The notes: generated by a model from the sequence alone, not told the origin. A stretch of DNA of 50,887 bases from Cyclobacteriaceae bacterium (GCA_947458475.1 CANGZP010000008.1:1-50887), one strand, 5' to 3'. Positions 17,972 through 27,684 are shown, numbered from the stretch's first letter. Program-made: numbers and translations.

Positions 17972-20900
17972 ACTGTTTTTGCTAAAACGCCTTTTTTGGA
18001 AGTTAAATAGGTGTACACCCCAGGAATTACGAAGAGTGTCAATACCGTAGCAAAGGCAAGACCTCCAATAACTGCAGCTCCCATAGGCACCCTACTTTCT
18101 GCTCCAGCACCCAAGGCCAAAGCAATGGGTAAAATTCCTAGAATCGTAGACATACTTGTCATTAAAATCGGTCGAAGTCGTGCTACTGCCGCCCCAAAAA
18201 TAGCTTCCTCAACATCCATTCCTTCTTCTTTACGCTGGTTGGCAAACTCAACAATCAAAATTCCGTTTTTGGTCACCAAACCAATCAGCATGATGATACC
18301 AATCTGACTGAAAATGTTGAGTGTAAAATCAAATGCCCAGAGCGTAGCCAAAGCACCAAAAATGGCCAAAGGTACCGTGAACATGATTGTCAAAGGATCG
18401 GTAAAACTTTCAAACTGTGCTGAAAGGACTAAGTAAATCAATACCAAAGCAAAAATAAAGGCAAACAACAAGCTGTTGGAGCTCTCTCTAAATTCCTTGG
18501 AAGGTCCAGAAACATCCGTAGCATAGGAATCGTCCAATACTTCAGCAGCTATTTTATCCATCTCATCCAAGCCTGCGCCGATGGTCACCCCATCTGCTAA
18601 GTTGGCGGAAACGGTCGCACTCACAAATCGATTGAATCGATAGAGCTGAGGTGGCGTACTTTTCTCTACCACACGCACCAAGTTATCCAATTGAACCAGC
18701 TGTCCATTATCTCCTCGAACATATAGCATGCGCAAGTTCACCGGTTCATTTCGGTCCTGAAGCTGCATCTCGCCCACTACCTGGTACTGCTTGCCCCCTT
18801 TGATAAAGTAGGCAAATCGCTGTCCCGAATAGGATAGCTGAAGGGTACGCGCGATCTCTTGAACAGAAACGCCCATATTTCGTGCTCGCTCCCGGTCAAT
18901 CTCAATTTCCAATTCAGGCTTGGTAAACTTCAGGTTGATGTCGGTGAAAATGAAGGCAGGATTTTGGGCAGCCTTCTCCATAAACTTCGGGATGACTGCT
19001 TTTAATTTTTCCAAAGTAGGGGCCTGTATCACGTACTGAACGGGTAGACCTCCACGACGATCGCCAATGGAAGCGGGCTGCTGCGCAAAAGCACGAACTG
19101 CAGTTACTCCTTTGAGCGAACCATTGATTTGGGTAAATATTTCCTGCTGGGTACGGGAACGCTGGGAAGCATCCGTCAACATGAGACGAATAAATCCAGA
19201 GTTGGTATTAGCCGTGCCCCATCCTGGTGAAGTCATACTTGTCATACTGGCAACTTCCGATTTCGGAAGTTCCTTCTGAAGCTGTGTATTCAAGTTGGTG
19301 ATGACCTGATCCATAAAGGAGAAGGTGGCTCCCTCGGGACCGGTCATGTTGATTCGCAATTCCGAGCGATCCTCCATCGGCACAAGCTCAGTTTGGAGGT
19401 TGGTGAAAAACCAATAAATCCCCAATCCCATGGCAAGAATGATGGGAAAAGAAATCCATTTAATCTTCATGAATTTTGTCAACGCTGCATCATATGCTTC
19501 ATTTAGCCAAACAAAGAAAGGTTCGGTAAACCGATAAAACGCATTTTGCTTGCTGCGATGCTTAAGCATTTTCGCGCTCAGCATGGGGGTCATCGTCAAG
19601 GCCACAAAAGCAGAAATGATTACCGAGCCGGCAACTACAATTCCGAATTCACGAAATAATCTTCCCGTGGTACCCGTCAAGAAAATTACGGGAAGGAAAA
19701 CTGCCGCTAGGGCAACTGTGGTCGCAATTACTGCAAAAAATATTTCCTCCGAACCTTTGGCAGCAGCCTCCATGGGCTTTTCTCCCTTTTCAATTCTGGC
19801 ATAAATGTTTTCCAATACCACGATGGCATCATCTACCACCAAACCAATTGATAGTACGATCCCCAACAGGGTAAGCACATTGATGGAAAAGTCCATCAAA
19901 TACATGATAAAAAATACCCCAATCAAGGAAATGGGAATAGTAACAACTGGAATAAAAGTAGTTCTCCAGTCACGGAGAAAAAGAAAAATAATTGCCACCA
20001 CAAGAATGAAAGCAGTGATGATGGTTTCTTCCACCTCGGAAATCGACTGTCGGATGTAGGAAGTGCCGTCAAATCCAAGTTCCACGCCAATATCGGCAGG
20101 CAAGTCCTTTTTGATAAACTCCAATCGCTTGTAGAACTCATCCGCAATTTCAATGTTGTTGGATCCAGGAAGCGGAACCAATACTACTGCTACCATCGGC
20201 ACACCATCGCGTCGTAGTAAGGTTTTTTCATTCAAGGCAGAAAGCTCTGCTGTACCGATATCTTGGAAGCGAACTAGGTTGGATTCACTTTCTTTAATGA
20301 TCAACTCATTGAATTCTTGAGGGGAGCTCAAACGACTTTTTGTTCGAACTGAAAGTTCGATGCTTTGCCCTTCAATTCTTCCAGAAGGAAGCTCCACATT
20401 TTCAGTTTGGATTTTGCTCAAGACATCCATAGGAGTAATTCCATAGGAAGCCATTTTGAGGGGGTCCATTCGCAAGCGGATGGCATATTCTTTTTCGCCC
20501 CAGATCTGAACCCTACTTACTCCAGGGATGGTCTGTAAGCGTTCTTTGAACACATTATCCGCAATTTCGGTAAGCTCTAGCAAGCTTCTGCTATCACTTT
20601 TTACGTTCACGCCCACAATGGGCTGAGAATCTCCGTCAGCTTTAGAAACTACTGGAGGGTCAGCATCAGGTGGTAGACTGCGTTGCGCACCAGAAACCTT
20701 ATCCCGTACGTCATTCGCTGCAGCTTCAAGGTCAGCGCCTACCTCAAACTCTACCGTAATATTGCTTCTTCCATCTGCACTCGTGGAGGTTAGGGATTTG
20801 ATCCCCTGGATACCATTGATCTGCTCTTCAAGTGGCTCTGTAATTTGCGCCAAGATGACGTCTGAATTAGCTCCCACATAGGAAGTACTCACATTGATGA

Positions 20901-21033
20901 CCGGAGGATCCACAGAAGGATATTCCCGTACCCCCAATAGCGATATGCCTATCCCGCCGAAGATTAGAATCACCAGTGACATCACAATGGCCAATACAGG
21001 CCTTTTGATACTTATGCTTGAAAGACTAGCCAT
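17968..21033 (-). CDS. RND (HAE1/AcrB-type) multidrug efflux pump
   Basis: 1021 residues, full length for an inner-membrane proton/drug antiporter. The N-terminus SIKRPVLAIVMSLVILIFGG begins the first of 12 membrane segments. The two large periplasmic loops follow TM1 and TM7. The proton-relay Asp pair is present in TM4 (SIGLVVDDAIVVLENIYARI). FRSTLITA-like pseudo-symmetry is seen in TM10-11 (LIGLVTKNGILIVEFANQ). It is in the group that includes MexF/AcrB relatives of Bacteroidota. Substrate is unknown. It overlaps the tolC-like gene by 4 bp and begins 8 bp after the adaptor gene, a standard tripartite arrangement. Confidence 0.97.
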   Translation of the reverse strand: MASLSSISIKRPVLAIVMSLVILIFGGIGISLLGVREYPSVDPPVINVSTSYVGANSDVILAQITEPLEEQINGIQGIKSLTSTSADGRSNITVEFEVGADLEAAANDVRDKVSGAQRSLPPDADPPVVSKADGDSQPIVGVNVKSDSRSLLELTEIADNVFKERLQTIPGVSRVQIWGEKEYAIRLRMDPLKMASYGITPMDVLSKIQTENVELPSGRIEGQSIELSVRTKSRLSSPQEFNELIIKESESNLVRFQDIGTAELSALNEKTLLRRDGVPMVAVVLVPLPGSNNIEIADEFYKRLEFIKKDLPADIGVELGFDGTSYIRQSISEVEETIITAFILVVAIIFLFLRDWRTTFIPVVTIPISLIGVFFIMYLMDFSINVLTLLGIVLSIGLVVDDAIVVLENIYARIEKGEKPMEAAAKGSEEIFFAVIATTVALAAVFLPVIFLTGTTGRLFREFGIVVAGSVIISAFVALTMTPMLSAKMLKHRSKQNAFYRFTEPFFVWLNEAYDAALTKFMKIKWISFPIILAMGLGIYWFFTNLQTELVPMEDRSELRINMTGPEGATFSFMDQVITNLNTQLQKELPKSEVASMTSMTSPGWGTANTNSGFIRLMLTDASQRSRTQQEIFTQINGSLKGVTAVRAFAQQPASIGDRRGGLPVQYVIQAPTLEKLKAVIPKFMEKAAQNPAFIFTDINLKFTKPELEIEIDRERARNMGVSVQEIARTLQLSYSGQRFAYFIKGGKQYQVVGEMQLQDRNEPVNLRMLYVRGDNGQLVQLDNLVRVVEKSTPPQLYRFNRFVSATVSANLADGVTIGAGLDEMDKIAAEVLDDSYATDVSGPSKEFRESSNSLLFAFIFALVLIYLVLSAQFESFTDPLTIMFTVPLAIFGALATLWAFDFTLNIFSQIGIIMLIGLVTKNGILIVEFANQRKEEGMDVEEAIFGAAVARLRPILMTSMSTILGILPIALALGAGAESRVPMGAAVIGGLAFATVLTLFVIPGVYTYLTSKKGVLAKTV

Positions 21034-21041
21034 GAGATTGC

Positions 21042-22124
21042 TTAGTTAATGGTTGTAGGCTTGACAGGCATGCCCTGTCTGACTTGCATCACACCGGTAG
21101 TAAGCACCAAGTCCCCCTCTTTCAATCCAGAGATTACTTGAACTTGCGTATCTGTTCGCGTACCGATTTCAATCATCCGCTGTTCTGCATTTCCATCCGC
21201 CCCTACTACAAACACCTTGTAGCCAGACAATTCAGGAATTACAGATTCAGCTGGAACCAATAAGGCATCTTCTTTAACATCCAGCACAAACCGAATCTTT
21301 ACAAACATTCCCGGCAAGTATTTACCGCTTTTGTTGGGGCTTTGTGCTCTTAATTTGAGGGTTCGGGTAGCCGCGTCGATCTGAGGCTCAAAGGCATATA
21401 CTTTTCCTTCCACCTCTTCGGTTGAGGATTCACTACTGAAGTAGATCGAAGAGCCTTCTGCTACTAGGCCTGCATAGCGCTCAGGAATAGAGAACTCCAA
21501 TTTGATTGGGTCAATGTTGACAATGCTTACAATGACATTGGAAGCATTGATTACCGCTCCTTCGGAAACTTGACGAAGACCCAATCGCCCATTAAAGGGT
21601 GCACGGATCACAGTCTTCTCCAATTGTGCTTGCACCAACTTGATATCGGAAAGGGCGGTATTGTATTGATTCAGTACAATATCGTATTCCTCTTGGCTGA
21701 TGGCCTCGCGTGCTAGGAGCTGCTTCTGTCTTGACTCCTGGGTTTGAACCAATTTTTGGGTGTATTGAAGGCGCTGGTACTGGGCTTGAAGTTCATTGTC
21801 ATTGAGGTACAACAATGGGGTCCCCTTAGCTACGTATTGCCCTTCTTTAAAATTCACTTTGGTCACCAAACCACTAATCTCGGGCTTGATATCTACCGAT
21901 TCATTCGGTAAGATAGTGCCTGATACTTGCAACTGGTTATTAAGGGTCTCCTTTTTTAGCTGAATTACATTCACCACTAAAGGCTCTGCGTTGCCTCCTC
22001 CTTTTTGGCCAGCAGGTGCAGCGCCTTCACCATTTGGTTGCGTACCGAGTCTTGGATAAAAATAAGCTACCGCCAGTAGCAAGATGATGCCAAGAACTAG
22101 AAAGATTTTGGTTTGTTTTTTCAT
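21042..22124 (-). CDS. RND efflux periplasmic adaptor (MFP/HlyD family)
   Basis: 360 residues. An N-terminal membrane anchor (FLVLGIILLLAVAYF, about 8-22) precedes a low-complexity Gly/Ala linker. The lipoyl half-motif VSGTILPNESVDIKPEISG (about 67-85) comes next, followed by a coiled-coil hairpin (about 110-165) and the second lipoyl half VIRAPFNGRLGLRQVSEGA (about 172-190). The beta-barrel and membrane-proximal domains complete it. It links the RND pump to TolC across the periplasm. It lies 15 bp after the hydrolase gene and 8 bp before the pump gene. Confidence 0.95.
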   Translation of the reverse strand: MKKQTKIFLVLGIILLLAVAYFYPRLGTQPNGEGAAPAGQKGGGNAEPLVVNVIQLKKETLNNQLQVSGTILPNESVDIKPEISGLVTKVNFKEGQYVAKGTPLLYLNDNELQAQYQRLQYTQKLVQTQESRQKQLLAREAISQEEYDIVLNQYNTALSDIKLVQAQLEKTVIRAPFNGRLGLRQVSEGAVINASNVIVSIVNIDPIKLEFSIPERYAGLVAEGSSIYFSSESSTEEVEGKVYAFEPQIDAATRTLKLRAQSPNKSGKYLPGMFVKIRFVLDVKEDALLVPAESVIPELSGYKVFVVGADGNAEQRMIEIGTRTDTQVQVISGLKEGDLVLTTGVMQVRQGMPVKPTTIN

Positions 22125-22139
22125 TGGTAGAATAGGCAG

Positions 22140-22922
22140 TTACTGTTGGTTTTTTATAAAAGCAATAGAGAGCTGGTTGAACTCATCTGGTTTTTCCACG
22201 TTGACAACATGCCCACAGGTATCCAAAACACGGAGAATTGAATTTTTGTGGTAACGAATTAAATTTTTGACTGGCTCCAAAAACATCACATCCTGATCTC
22301 CCATTACGTAAAGTGTGGGGATTCCTAGATCTTTTTCCTTGAAATATCGGAGCAATGGATTGATGTCTCTGGTCAATTTAAACCAGCGAATAAACTCTTT
22401 TTGGCAGAGCTTTTGGGCCTCATGAATGAAGAGGTTGCGCGACTCTGCATGCTGCTTTCGAGGCATAATTACAAAAGCAAAAAGTCGGTACAACCACATG
22501 TACGGAATGATGCGCTTGAAGGTGTTGCCAAGAAAGACCAAAAGTCTACTTTGAACAGTCAATCGAGTAACTGCTCCAGCCATGACTAGGGATTTGACAC
22601 GTGACGGAGCCATCTCTGCAAGCTGTCTAGCCAAGATGGTGCCCAAAGAAACGCCCATAAAATGAGCTGGAGGAAGCTTGAGGTGATCTAATACCTCTAA
22701 AATATCTTTGGTGACTGCCTCAAAGGTATACTGCTGCTTCCAGATGGCTTCAGGCATTTCTGCTGATTTGCCATGACCGCGAAGGTCGATCAAGAGCAGG
22801 TTAAAATCTTTCTGAAAATCACGCAGCTGCTTATGCCATACCGCAGAGCTTCCTCCTGCGCCGTGGATAAATACGACCCACTCGCTACTTTGAGAATGCA
22901 AAAATTGCTTGAAGTATAACAT
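22140..22922 (-). CDS. Alpha/beta hydrolase heading the efflux operon
   Basis: 260 residues from ATG 22922. The frame is open to a TTG at 22955, but that would sit in the likely 5' leader. It has an alpha/beta hydrolase fold: the oxyanion-region motif FIHGAGGSS near the start, the strand motif LIDLRGHGKS, and nucleophile elbow MGVSLGTILA (G-x-S-x-G). The acid is likely in YVMGDQDVMF and the His in DTCGHVVNVEKPDEF. The complete catalytic triad suggests an active esterase, lactonase or similar enzyme. It lies 15 bp upstream of the adaptor gene and appears to be the first gene of the operon. Whether it modifies a pump substrate is unknown. The substrate cannot be predicted. Confidence 0.85.
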   Translation of the reverse strand: MLYFKQFLHSQSSEWVVFIHGAGGSSAVWHKQLRDFQKDFNLLLIDLRGHGKSAEMPEAIWKQQYTFEAVTKDILEVLDHLKLPPAHFMGVSLGTILARQLAEMAPSRVKSLVMAGAVTRLTVQSRLLVFLGNTFKRIIPYMWLYRLFAFVIMPRKQHAESRNLFIHEAQKLCQKEFIRWFKLTRDINPLLRYFKEKDLGIPTLYVMGDQDVMFLEPVKNLIRYHKNSILRVLDTCGHVVNVEKPDEFNQLSIAFIKNQQ

Positions 22923-22962
22923 ATTAGGATAAAAACTTGGAGAATAATCCTCCAAGGAAATA

Positions 22963-22970
22963 CAAATATA
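22963..22970 (-). promoter_or_regulatory. -7 element of the hydrolase-efflux operon
   Basis: TATATTTG on the minus strand matches TAnnTTTG exactly, 40 nt before the preferred ATG. The predicted transcription start falls between this box and the ATG, which supports the shorter start of the hydrolase. Confidence 0.55.
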
Positions 22971-23097
22971 CCCTAGTTTCCGTAGAGTTCTTTAGAAAAC
23001 ATAAGGATGGCAAATCCTTACCATCAATGGAAAATAGGAGGGATATCCCCATAAAATCCAATAATCAAGGAGTAGAAGTGTTCGTTAGCTATAACAC

Positions 23098-23127
23098 AAA
23101 AAAGCGCCCCGAGGTTCGGGGCGCTTT
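23098..23127 (-). terminator. Strong intrinsic terminator of the Oar-like receptor gene
   Basis: A perfect 12-bp GC-rich stem (23101-23112 with 23116-23127) with a 3-nt loop and a six-base T-run on the minus strand, 23 bp after the receptor stop codon. Confidence 0.93.
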
Positions 23128-23149
23128 CATATAGAATCGAAAGTGAAGC

Positions 23150-26100
23150 TTAGTTGAAGATGTATCTCAAACCAAACTGCATTCTCCAAACGTCAGCTAC
23201 ACCAGCAGTAGCTCTGTAAGTTTCAGATACCAAGCTGGTACCGAAGTTTCTCATTCTGTACTGAGGTCTGCCGTCTGCACTTGCAACACCACCTTGAGCA
23301 GCAGAAGGTACAACGATAGGCTGAGTAGAGTTGAAGGTTTTACCAACACCGTAATCAGAATCAATCCAGTTACCAAAGTTCAAGATATCCACACGGAACT
23401 CTAAAGCATTCTTCTTGCCTTTGATATTGGTAAACAATTGCTGTGCAAAAGAAACGTCAGCACGGTAAACCATTGGCATAATCACGGCACCTCTTTGTGC
23501 GTATGATCCTCTGTTTGCACTCAAGTACTTGTCCTGTTGGATGTAAGCTTCCCATGCGTCAGCTTGCTCTGCAGCAGTAAAGGTCTTGCCGCTAGCAGTG
23601 AATTGCTGGAAGTTCATTTCTGCCTTCGTAGCTGGGATGTAGATCAAGTCATTGGAAGTACCACCGTCATTGTTCAAGTCACCACCAACCACGTAACTCG
23701 CGTTACCGATTGTTCTACCTTCCCAGAAGATGGATACTGAAGTGTTTCCAAACTTGAAGAAGTCTTTAGAGTAAGACGCTGTAGCAAATACTCTGTGGCC
23801 CATGAAGTTGGAAGAGAAGCCAAGACCTGGATTGTTTGGATCATTAGTAATAGGGTTACCAAACCATGTACCTGCAGCAATAGATCCTGGATCTACAGTA
23901 TTCATCGCTTCACCGTAGCTATAAGCTGCTTTCAAGAATAGTCCATTGGTAAACGGTCTCTCCAAAGAGAAGGAAGCAACCCATGAGTAACCTACTGCTT
24001 GGTTAGACAAAGTCACTGCATTTGGGATCTTAGCATTGATACGGTTAGGGTTGGAAGGCGCATTCCATCTTGCACGGTTGTCTTTCCCGTTGAATTGGGA
24101 GAATGGAACTGGCAAGTTGGCATTGTAATAGGCCACTCCATTTACATCTTGGTTGTAGATGAATTCACCAGTAGCGATGATTCCTGCAGGCAACTGCTGA
24201 TCTATTGCGATGTTGGTTCTCCAAACCTGAGGAAACTTGAAGTTGGTCTCAGTCAAAGCAAGCTCGTAAGAAGATGCAGGTGTACCTGTCACTTCAGTAG
24301 GCTTGTACTTGTTTGGATCTGGGTTGAATGGACGAGCAGTGGTGTTGTCAAACTGAGCAAAACCAGTCAACATGCCGTTATTACCTACTTGGTTTGAAAT
24401 CCAAACATAAGCTGGGCGACCGGTGAACACACCTGAACCACCTCTAACCTGAGTCTTTTGGTCATTGAACACATCCCAGTTGAAACCTACTCGTGGAGAC
24501 CACAATAGGTTCGCTTCAGGAAGGGCATCCGTTCTAAAGTTTACAAAAGCGCCAGCTGGGTTTCTGAAATTGAAACTTTCCATTTCTGTGTTTCTAAGGG
24601 CAGTCTGCTCAAAGAAGGGAACATCTACTCTCAAACCTGCAGTCAATTTCAAGTTAGTTCTAGCCTGCCATTCGTCCTGAATGAAGACACCGCCATAGTT
24701 TACTTCCAAAGGCTGGATTGGCTTCTCAGATCCTGGGATGTTGTTCCAACGAACCTGGAATCTTCTCAAGTTTACGCCTGAAGCAACACTATTGCCATTT
24801 GCTAGGAAGTTATCAGCATCCTTATAGAAGTCTGCCAAAGAGTTGTACACATACACAGACTGTGAGCCTGGAAAGAATACGTTTTCAGACTGGTAGTTTT
24901 CGTAGCTGAAACCAGTAGTAATCGTGTGGTTTCCTTTGAAGATTTGCAAGTTTTCCTGGATTTGGAAAGTCTTGTAACGCAATTCATTATTTGGAGTGAA
25001 AGGCTCAAATCCAAAAGAAGTGTAGGTAGCACCGTTGTTCAAAATATCCACCATCGGGAAAAATTCTCCCTTATAGCCACGGCTTTCGTCCTGATAAGTA
25101 TATCCAATGATGAAGTTATTGGACATGTTGGCATTGATACGCGTGTTCAATTCTGCTACAACAGATCGGATATTCTCCATGATGCTGTAGTTAGAGTTTT
25201 GGAAGTTCAAAGCCTCAGGTCTGAAGTTACGGTTACCGAAACCAAGAGAAGAAGATCCGGACATCAACACATCAGTAGAAGAATCCAAGTGATTGTATCT
25301 CAAGCTCAACTTGTTCTTGTCATTGATGTTGTAATCAAACTTCACCAAGAACTTAGTTCCTAAGGTTTCGTTGTCATATCCTTGGTAAGGACCTGTTTCG
25401 TAGTTGAACTTGCTTTTCAAGTACGAGCTCAAACCGTCAAGGTCAGAAGCCAATACGCGAGTTACGTTACCTGTGATTGGCTGAGATCCTGTATTTGCAG
25501 TCCAAGTAGTACCTGGTCTTGCCTCTGCCTCATCTTCAAAAGACGCGAAGAAGAACAATTTGTCTTTGATGATTGGACCGCCTACACGGAAGCCCATCTG
25601 CTTGTAGCTGAAATCACCAGGGTTGAAAGGATTTTCACCTGCTTCTTTACCTACATTGTTGTTATTTCTAGTGAAGTAGTATGCTGAACCAGAAAATTCG
25701 TTGGTACCTGAACGGGTTACGGTGTTTACACCAGCACCTGTAAAGTTACCTTGTCTTACGTCATAAGGAGCAACGTTAACAGAGATTTGCTCGATCGCAT
25801 CCAAAGAGATTGGAGATACGCCTGTTCTACCACCTGGGTTAGAGCCTGAACCCAAACCGAAGGAGTTGTTGAAGTAAGAACCATCGACTGTAATGTTGTT
25901 CAATCGAGAATCTTGACCTGCGAAAGACTGTCCATTGGACTGTGGAGACAATCTGGTGAAGTCGTTGATACTTCTAGAGATCGTAGGAAGCTTATTTAGC
26001 GCTCTGTTGTCGATAGCCGTGTTGGCACCGGTACGCTCGCTAGAGAAGAGGCCATTTGAGTTTGCGGTGATCAAGACTTCAGAAAGTTCCTGACCATCTT

Positions 26101-26440
26101 CCTTCAAGGTTACGTTTACATTGGAGAACGTACCCAAAGAAAGAATCAAACCGTCTACATCTTGTGTAGAAAATCCAATGAATGATACGGAAAGTTTGTA
26201 AGGACCTCCAATACGCATACCTGGAATAGAATATTTACCTTCTACGTTAGATACAGCGCCATAGCGAGTACCTGAAGGAAGGTGAGTTGCTACCACGTTC
26301 GCTCCTGGAAGGGGCTGTCCGTTGGCCTCAGTTACTGTTCCGGTAATACCGGAGGTCGTAACTCCCTGTGACATCGCTAGACCTGTGCTCATCACTAGGA
26401 CAAACAGGGCAAGCAAATTCTTCAGTAAATTTTGCCTCAT
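23150..26440 (-). CDS. Oar-like TonB-dependent outer-membrane receptor
   Basis: 1096 residues. The signal peptide is residues 1-24 (ending LAMSQ). A carboxypeptidase-regulatory-like beta-sandwich follows (about 30-112, GITGTVTEANGQPLPGANVV). The plug domain (about 130-240) contains RLNNITVDGSYFNNSFG and GVNTVTRSGTNEFSGSAYYF, the signature of Oar-like receptors. A long beta-barrel ends in an aromatic C-terminus (LRYIFN). Oar-type proteins are abundant in Bacteroidota and Myxococcota outer membranes and are proposed to take up or secrete proteins or peptides. No SusD partner is adjacent, so glycan uptake of the SusCD type is unlikely. It is monocistronic, with its own -7 box and strong terminator, suggesting high expression. 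Confidence 0.93.
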   Translation of the reverse strand: MRQNLLKNLLALFVLVMSTGLAMSQGVTTSGITGTVTEANGQPLPGANVVATHLPSGTRYGAVSNVEGKYSIPGMRIGGPYKLSVSFIGFSTQDVDGLILSLGTFSNVNVTLKEDGQELSEVLITANSNGLFSSERTGANTAIDNRALNKLPTISRSINDFTRLSPQSNGQSFAGQDSRLNNITVDGSYFNNSFGLGSGSNPGGRTGVSPISLDAIEQISVNVAPYDVRQGNFTGAGVNTVTRSGTNEFSGSAYYFTRNNNNVGKEAGENPFNPGDFSYKQMGFRVGGPIIKDKLFFFASFEDEAEARPGTTWTANTGSQPITGNVTRVLASDLDGLSSYLKSKFNYETGPYQGYDNETLGTKFLVKFDYNINDKNKLSLRYNHLDSSTDVLMSGSSSLGFGNRNFRPEALNFQNSNYSIMENIRSVVAELNTRINANMSNNFIIGYTYQDESRGYKGEFFPMVDILNNGATYTSFGFEPFTPNNELRYKTFQIQENLQIFKGNHTITTGFSYENYQSENVFFPGSQSVYVYNSLADFYKDADNFLANGNSVASGVNLRRFQVRWNNIPGSEKPIQPLEVNYGGVFIQDEWQARTNLKLTAGLRVDVPFFEQTALRNTEMESFNFRNPAGAFVNFRTDALPEANLLWSPRVGFNWDVFNDQKTQVRGGSGVFTGRPAYVWISNQVGNNGMLTGFAQFDNTTARPFNPDPNKYKPTEVTGTPASSYELALTETNFKFPQVWRTNIAIDQQLPAGIIATGEFIYNQDVNGVAYYNANLPVPFSQFNGKDNRARWNAPSNPNRINAKIPNAVTLSNQAVGYSWVASFSLERPFTNGLFLKAAYSYGEAMNTVDPGSIAAGTWFGNPITNDPNNPGLGFSSNFMGHRVFATASYSKDFFKFGNTSVSIFWEGRTIGNASYVVGGDLNNDGGTSNDLIYIPATKAEMNFQQFTASGKTFTAAEQADAWEAYIQQDKYLSANRGSYAQRGAVIMPMVYRADVSFAQQLFTNIKGKKNALEFRVDILNFGNWIDSDYGVGKTFNSTQPIVVPSAAQGGVASADGRPQYRMRNFGTSLVSETYRATAGVADVWRMQFGLRYIFN

Positions 26441-26484
26441 AAGATTTTTTTTTGGTAAAGTTGGTTTTTGATTTTAAATCCCCG

Positions 26485-26492
26485 CAAAGTTA
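26485..26492 (-). promoter_or_regulatory. -7 element of the receptor gene
   Basis: TAACTTTG on the minus strand is an exact TAnnTTTG match 45 nt before the ATG, leaving an AT-rich leader of about 40 nt. No obvious -33 TTG. Confidence 0.6.
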
Positions 26493-26805
26493 AACTCACC
26501 TAAGTCGAGGTACTAGAAATGTAGGTTAATTTTTGCTTGCCAAATTTCACATTTTTTAACGAAAGCTTAACATTGAAACCAAATTATTTTTAGGTTTTTG
26601 ACTAAAAATCTTCTTTTTCCAAGGTTTTGGCTCGCTTGAACTTGTCATTTCGGAACAAAACCAAAAACGAAAGTCAATTGTTTGGGCCAACTACTCTTTT
26701 CTCTAAGACTCTATTTTTTCTTCGCATTTCAGCTAATCTCATTTTATGATTATCCGCCTTTTCACCACAACCCAAAGAAAATAAGGCTTGAGAATCAATT
26801 AAGTG

Positions 26806-26832
26806 AGCTGTGGACCGTTGACTGTGGTCTGT
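26806..26832 (-). repeat. Dispersed intergenic repeat, copy 1 (inverted)
   Basis: On the minus strand this reads CAGACCACAGTCAACGGTCC plus CACAG, resembling the plus-strand copies near 27.6 kb and 36.2 kb, which are built from the words CAGACGACGGTCCAC and GTTGAC. Confidence 0.5.
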
Positions 26833-26874
26833 TAATCCGCATTTTAAATTAGCTATGTTGAGCTACTGGCATGA

Positions 26875-26906
26875 TTGCGGATAATCTCATTTTATTTTTA
26901 GCTTTC
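26875..26906 (+). promoter_or_regulatory. Probable promoter of the yhhN-like gene
   Basis: TTG at about 26875 is followed after about 21 bp by TAGCTTTC, one mismatch from TAnnTTTG. The initiation codon lies about 20 bp downstream. Confidence 0.4.
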
Positions 26907-26926
26907 GTAAAAATCCTACTGAACTC

Positions 26927-27616
26927 TTGAGAGATAAAAAAATCATCTGGCTTTACCTGTTTTTGCTTGCCACCTTAGTAGACTTAAGCTTTGTACTGGA
27001 GCAAAACGACGAAATGCGGTTTTATTCCAAACCTCTAATCCTAGCGGGGTTGATCCTGTATTTCTTTTTTATCAGTAAGCCCATTCGATCCACACTCCTC
27101 GCCAAGACCATCTTGGCAGCTTTGCTATTTTCTTGGCTTGGAGATGTCTTGCTCCTTTGGCCTCAGCTATTTATCTATGGATTAGGTGCTTTTTTGATGG
27201 CACACGTCTGTTACATTTTTGGGTTTCAACTTGCGCAGCAGCCTGAAGGCCGCTTAGACTCTTGGCACTTTATCCGTTCTTTTATCTACAACCTACCTAT
27301 TTTCCTCCTTGCTGGGTTCACATTTTATTTGATCTATCCCAATTTGGGAGGCTTAAAAATTCCTGTAATTGCCTACATCTTGGTGATTATTGGGATGGTC
27401 TCCACCGCCAGAGCAAGATTTAAAAAGACGAATGCCGCCTCTTTTTGGCAGGTATTTATTGGCGCGCTACTATTTTTAATTTCAGATGGAATCCTAGCCA
27501 TAGCACGGTTTTTCAATGACTTTCAAGATGCCGGAATTCTGATCATGGGTACTTATGCCACCGCACAGCTATTAATCGTAATGGGAATTCGTTCCTATCT
27601 CGTAGGGACTAAATAA
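26927..27616 (+). CDS. YhhN-family membrane protein (lysoplasmalogenase-like)
   Basis: 229 residues with about eight hydrophobic segments. Characteristic YhhN/TMEM86 landmarks are the KPLILAGLILYFF segment (about 35-47), FSWLGDVLLLWPQLFIYGLGAFLMAHVCYI (split here as SWLGDVLLLW at about 69-78, and FLMAHVCYIFGF), and LFLISDGILAI (about 182-192). Eukaryotic and some bacterial members hydrolyse the vinyl-ether bond of lysoplasmalogens; whether this one does is inference. The start is a TTG at 26927. No in-frame ATG or GTG exists between it and the stop codon at 26882, and the first internal ATG would remove the first membrane segment. It is convergent with aspS across a repeat-bearing spacer. Confidence 0.85.
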   Translation: MRDKKIIWLYLFLLATLVDLSFVLEQNDEMRFYSKPLILAGLILYFFFISKPIRSTLLAKTILAALLFSWLGDVLLLWPQLFIYGLGAFLMAHVCYIFGFQLAQQPEGRLDSWHFIRSFIYNLPIFLLAGFTFYLIYPNLGGLKIPVIAYILVIIGMVSTARARFKKTNAASFWQVFIGALLFLISDGILAIARFFNDFQDAGILIMGTYATAQLLIVMGIRSYLVGTK

Positions 27617-27619
27617 GGA

Positions 27620-27650
27620 CAACAGTCCACAGACGACGGACCACAGCCGA
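27620..27650 (+). repeat. Dispersed intergenic repeat, copy 2
   Basis: Contains CAGTCCACAGACGACGGACC followed by ACAGCCGA, sharing the CAGACGACGG core with the copy at 36171. It lies in the convergent spacer between yhhN and aspS. Confidence 0.55.
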
Positions 27651-27684
27651 GTCATTGTGTTACTTGGTTTAGAATCCATACTTC

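Larger units (their letters stand above)
26493..26926. other. Long intergenic region with a dispersed repeat
   Basis: No coding sequence is seen in about 430 bp. It holds the upstream part of the receptor promoter, a dispersed repeat copy (26806-26832) and, at its right end, the probable promoter of the yhhN-like gene. Confidence 0.6.

Noticed and set aside
22937-23134. A 65-codon plus-strand frame between the hydrolase and receptor genes
   Set aside because: It runs through the receptor terminator hairpin and the hydrolase promoter box, with no promoter or similarity of its own.
26441-26926. CRISPR array or insertion sequence in the long intergenic region
   Set aside because: No regularly spaced repeats, terminal inverted repeats or transposase remnants are visible, only a single dispersed-repeat copy.
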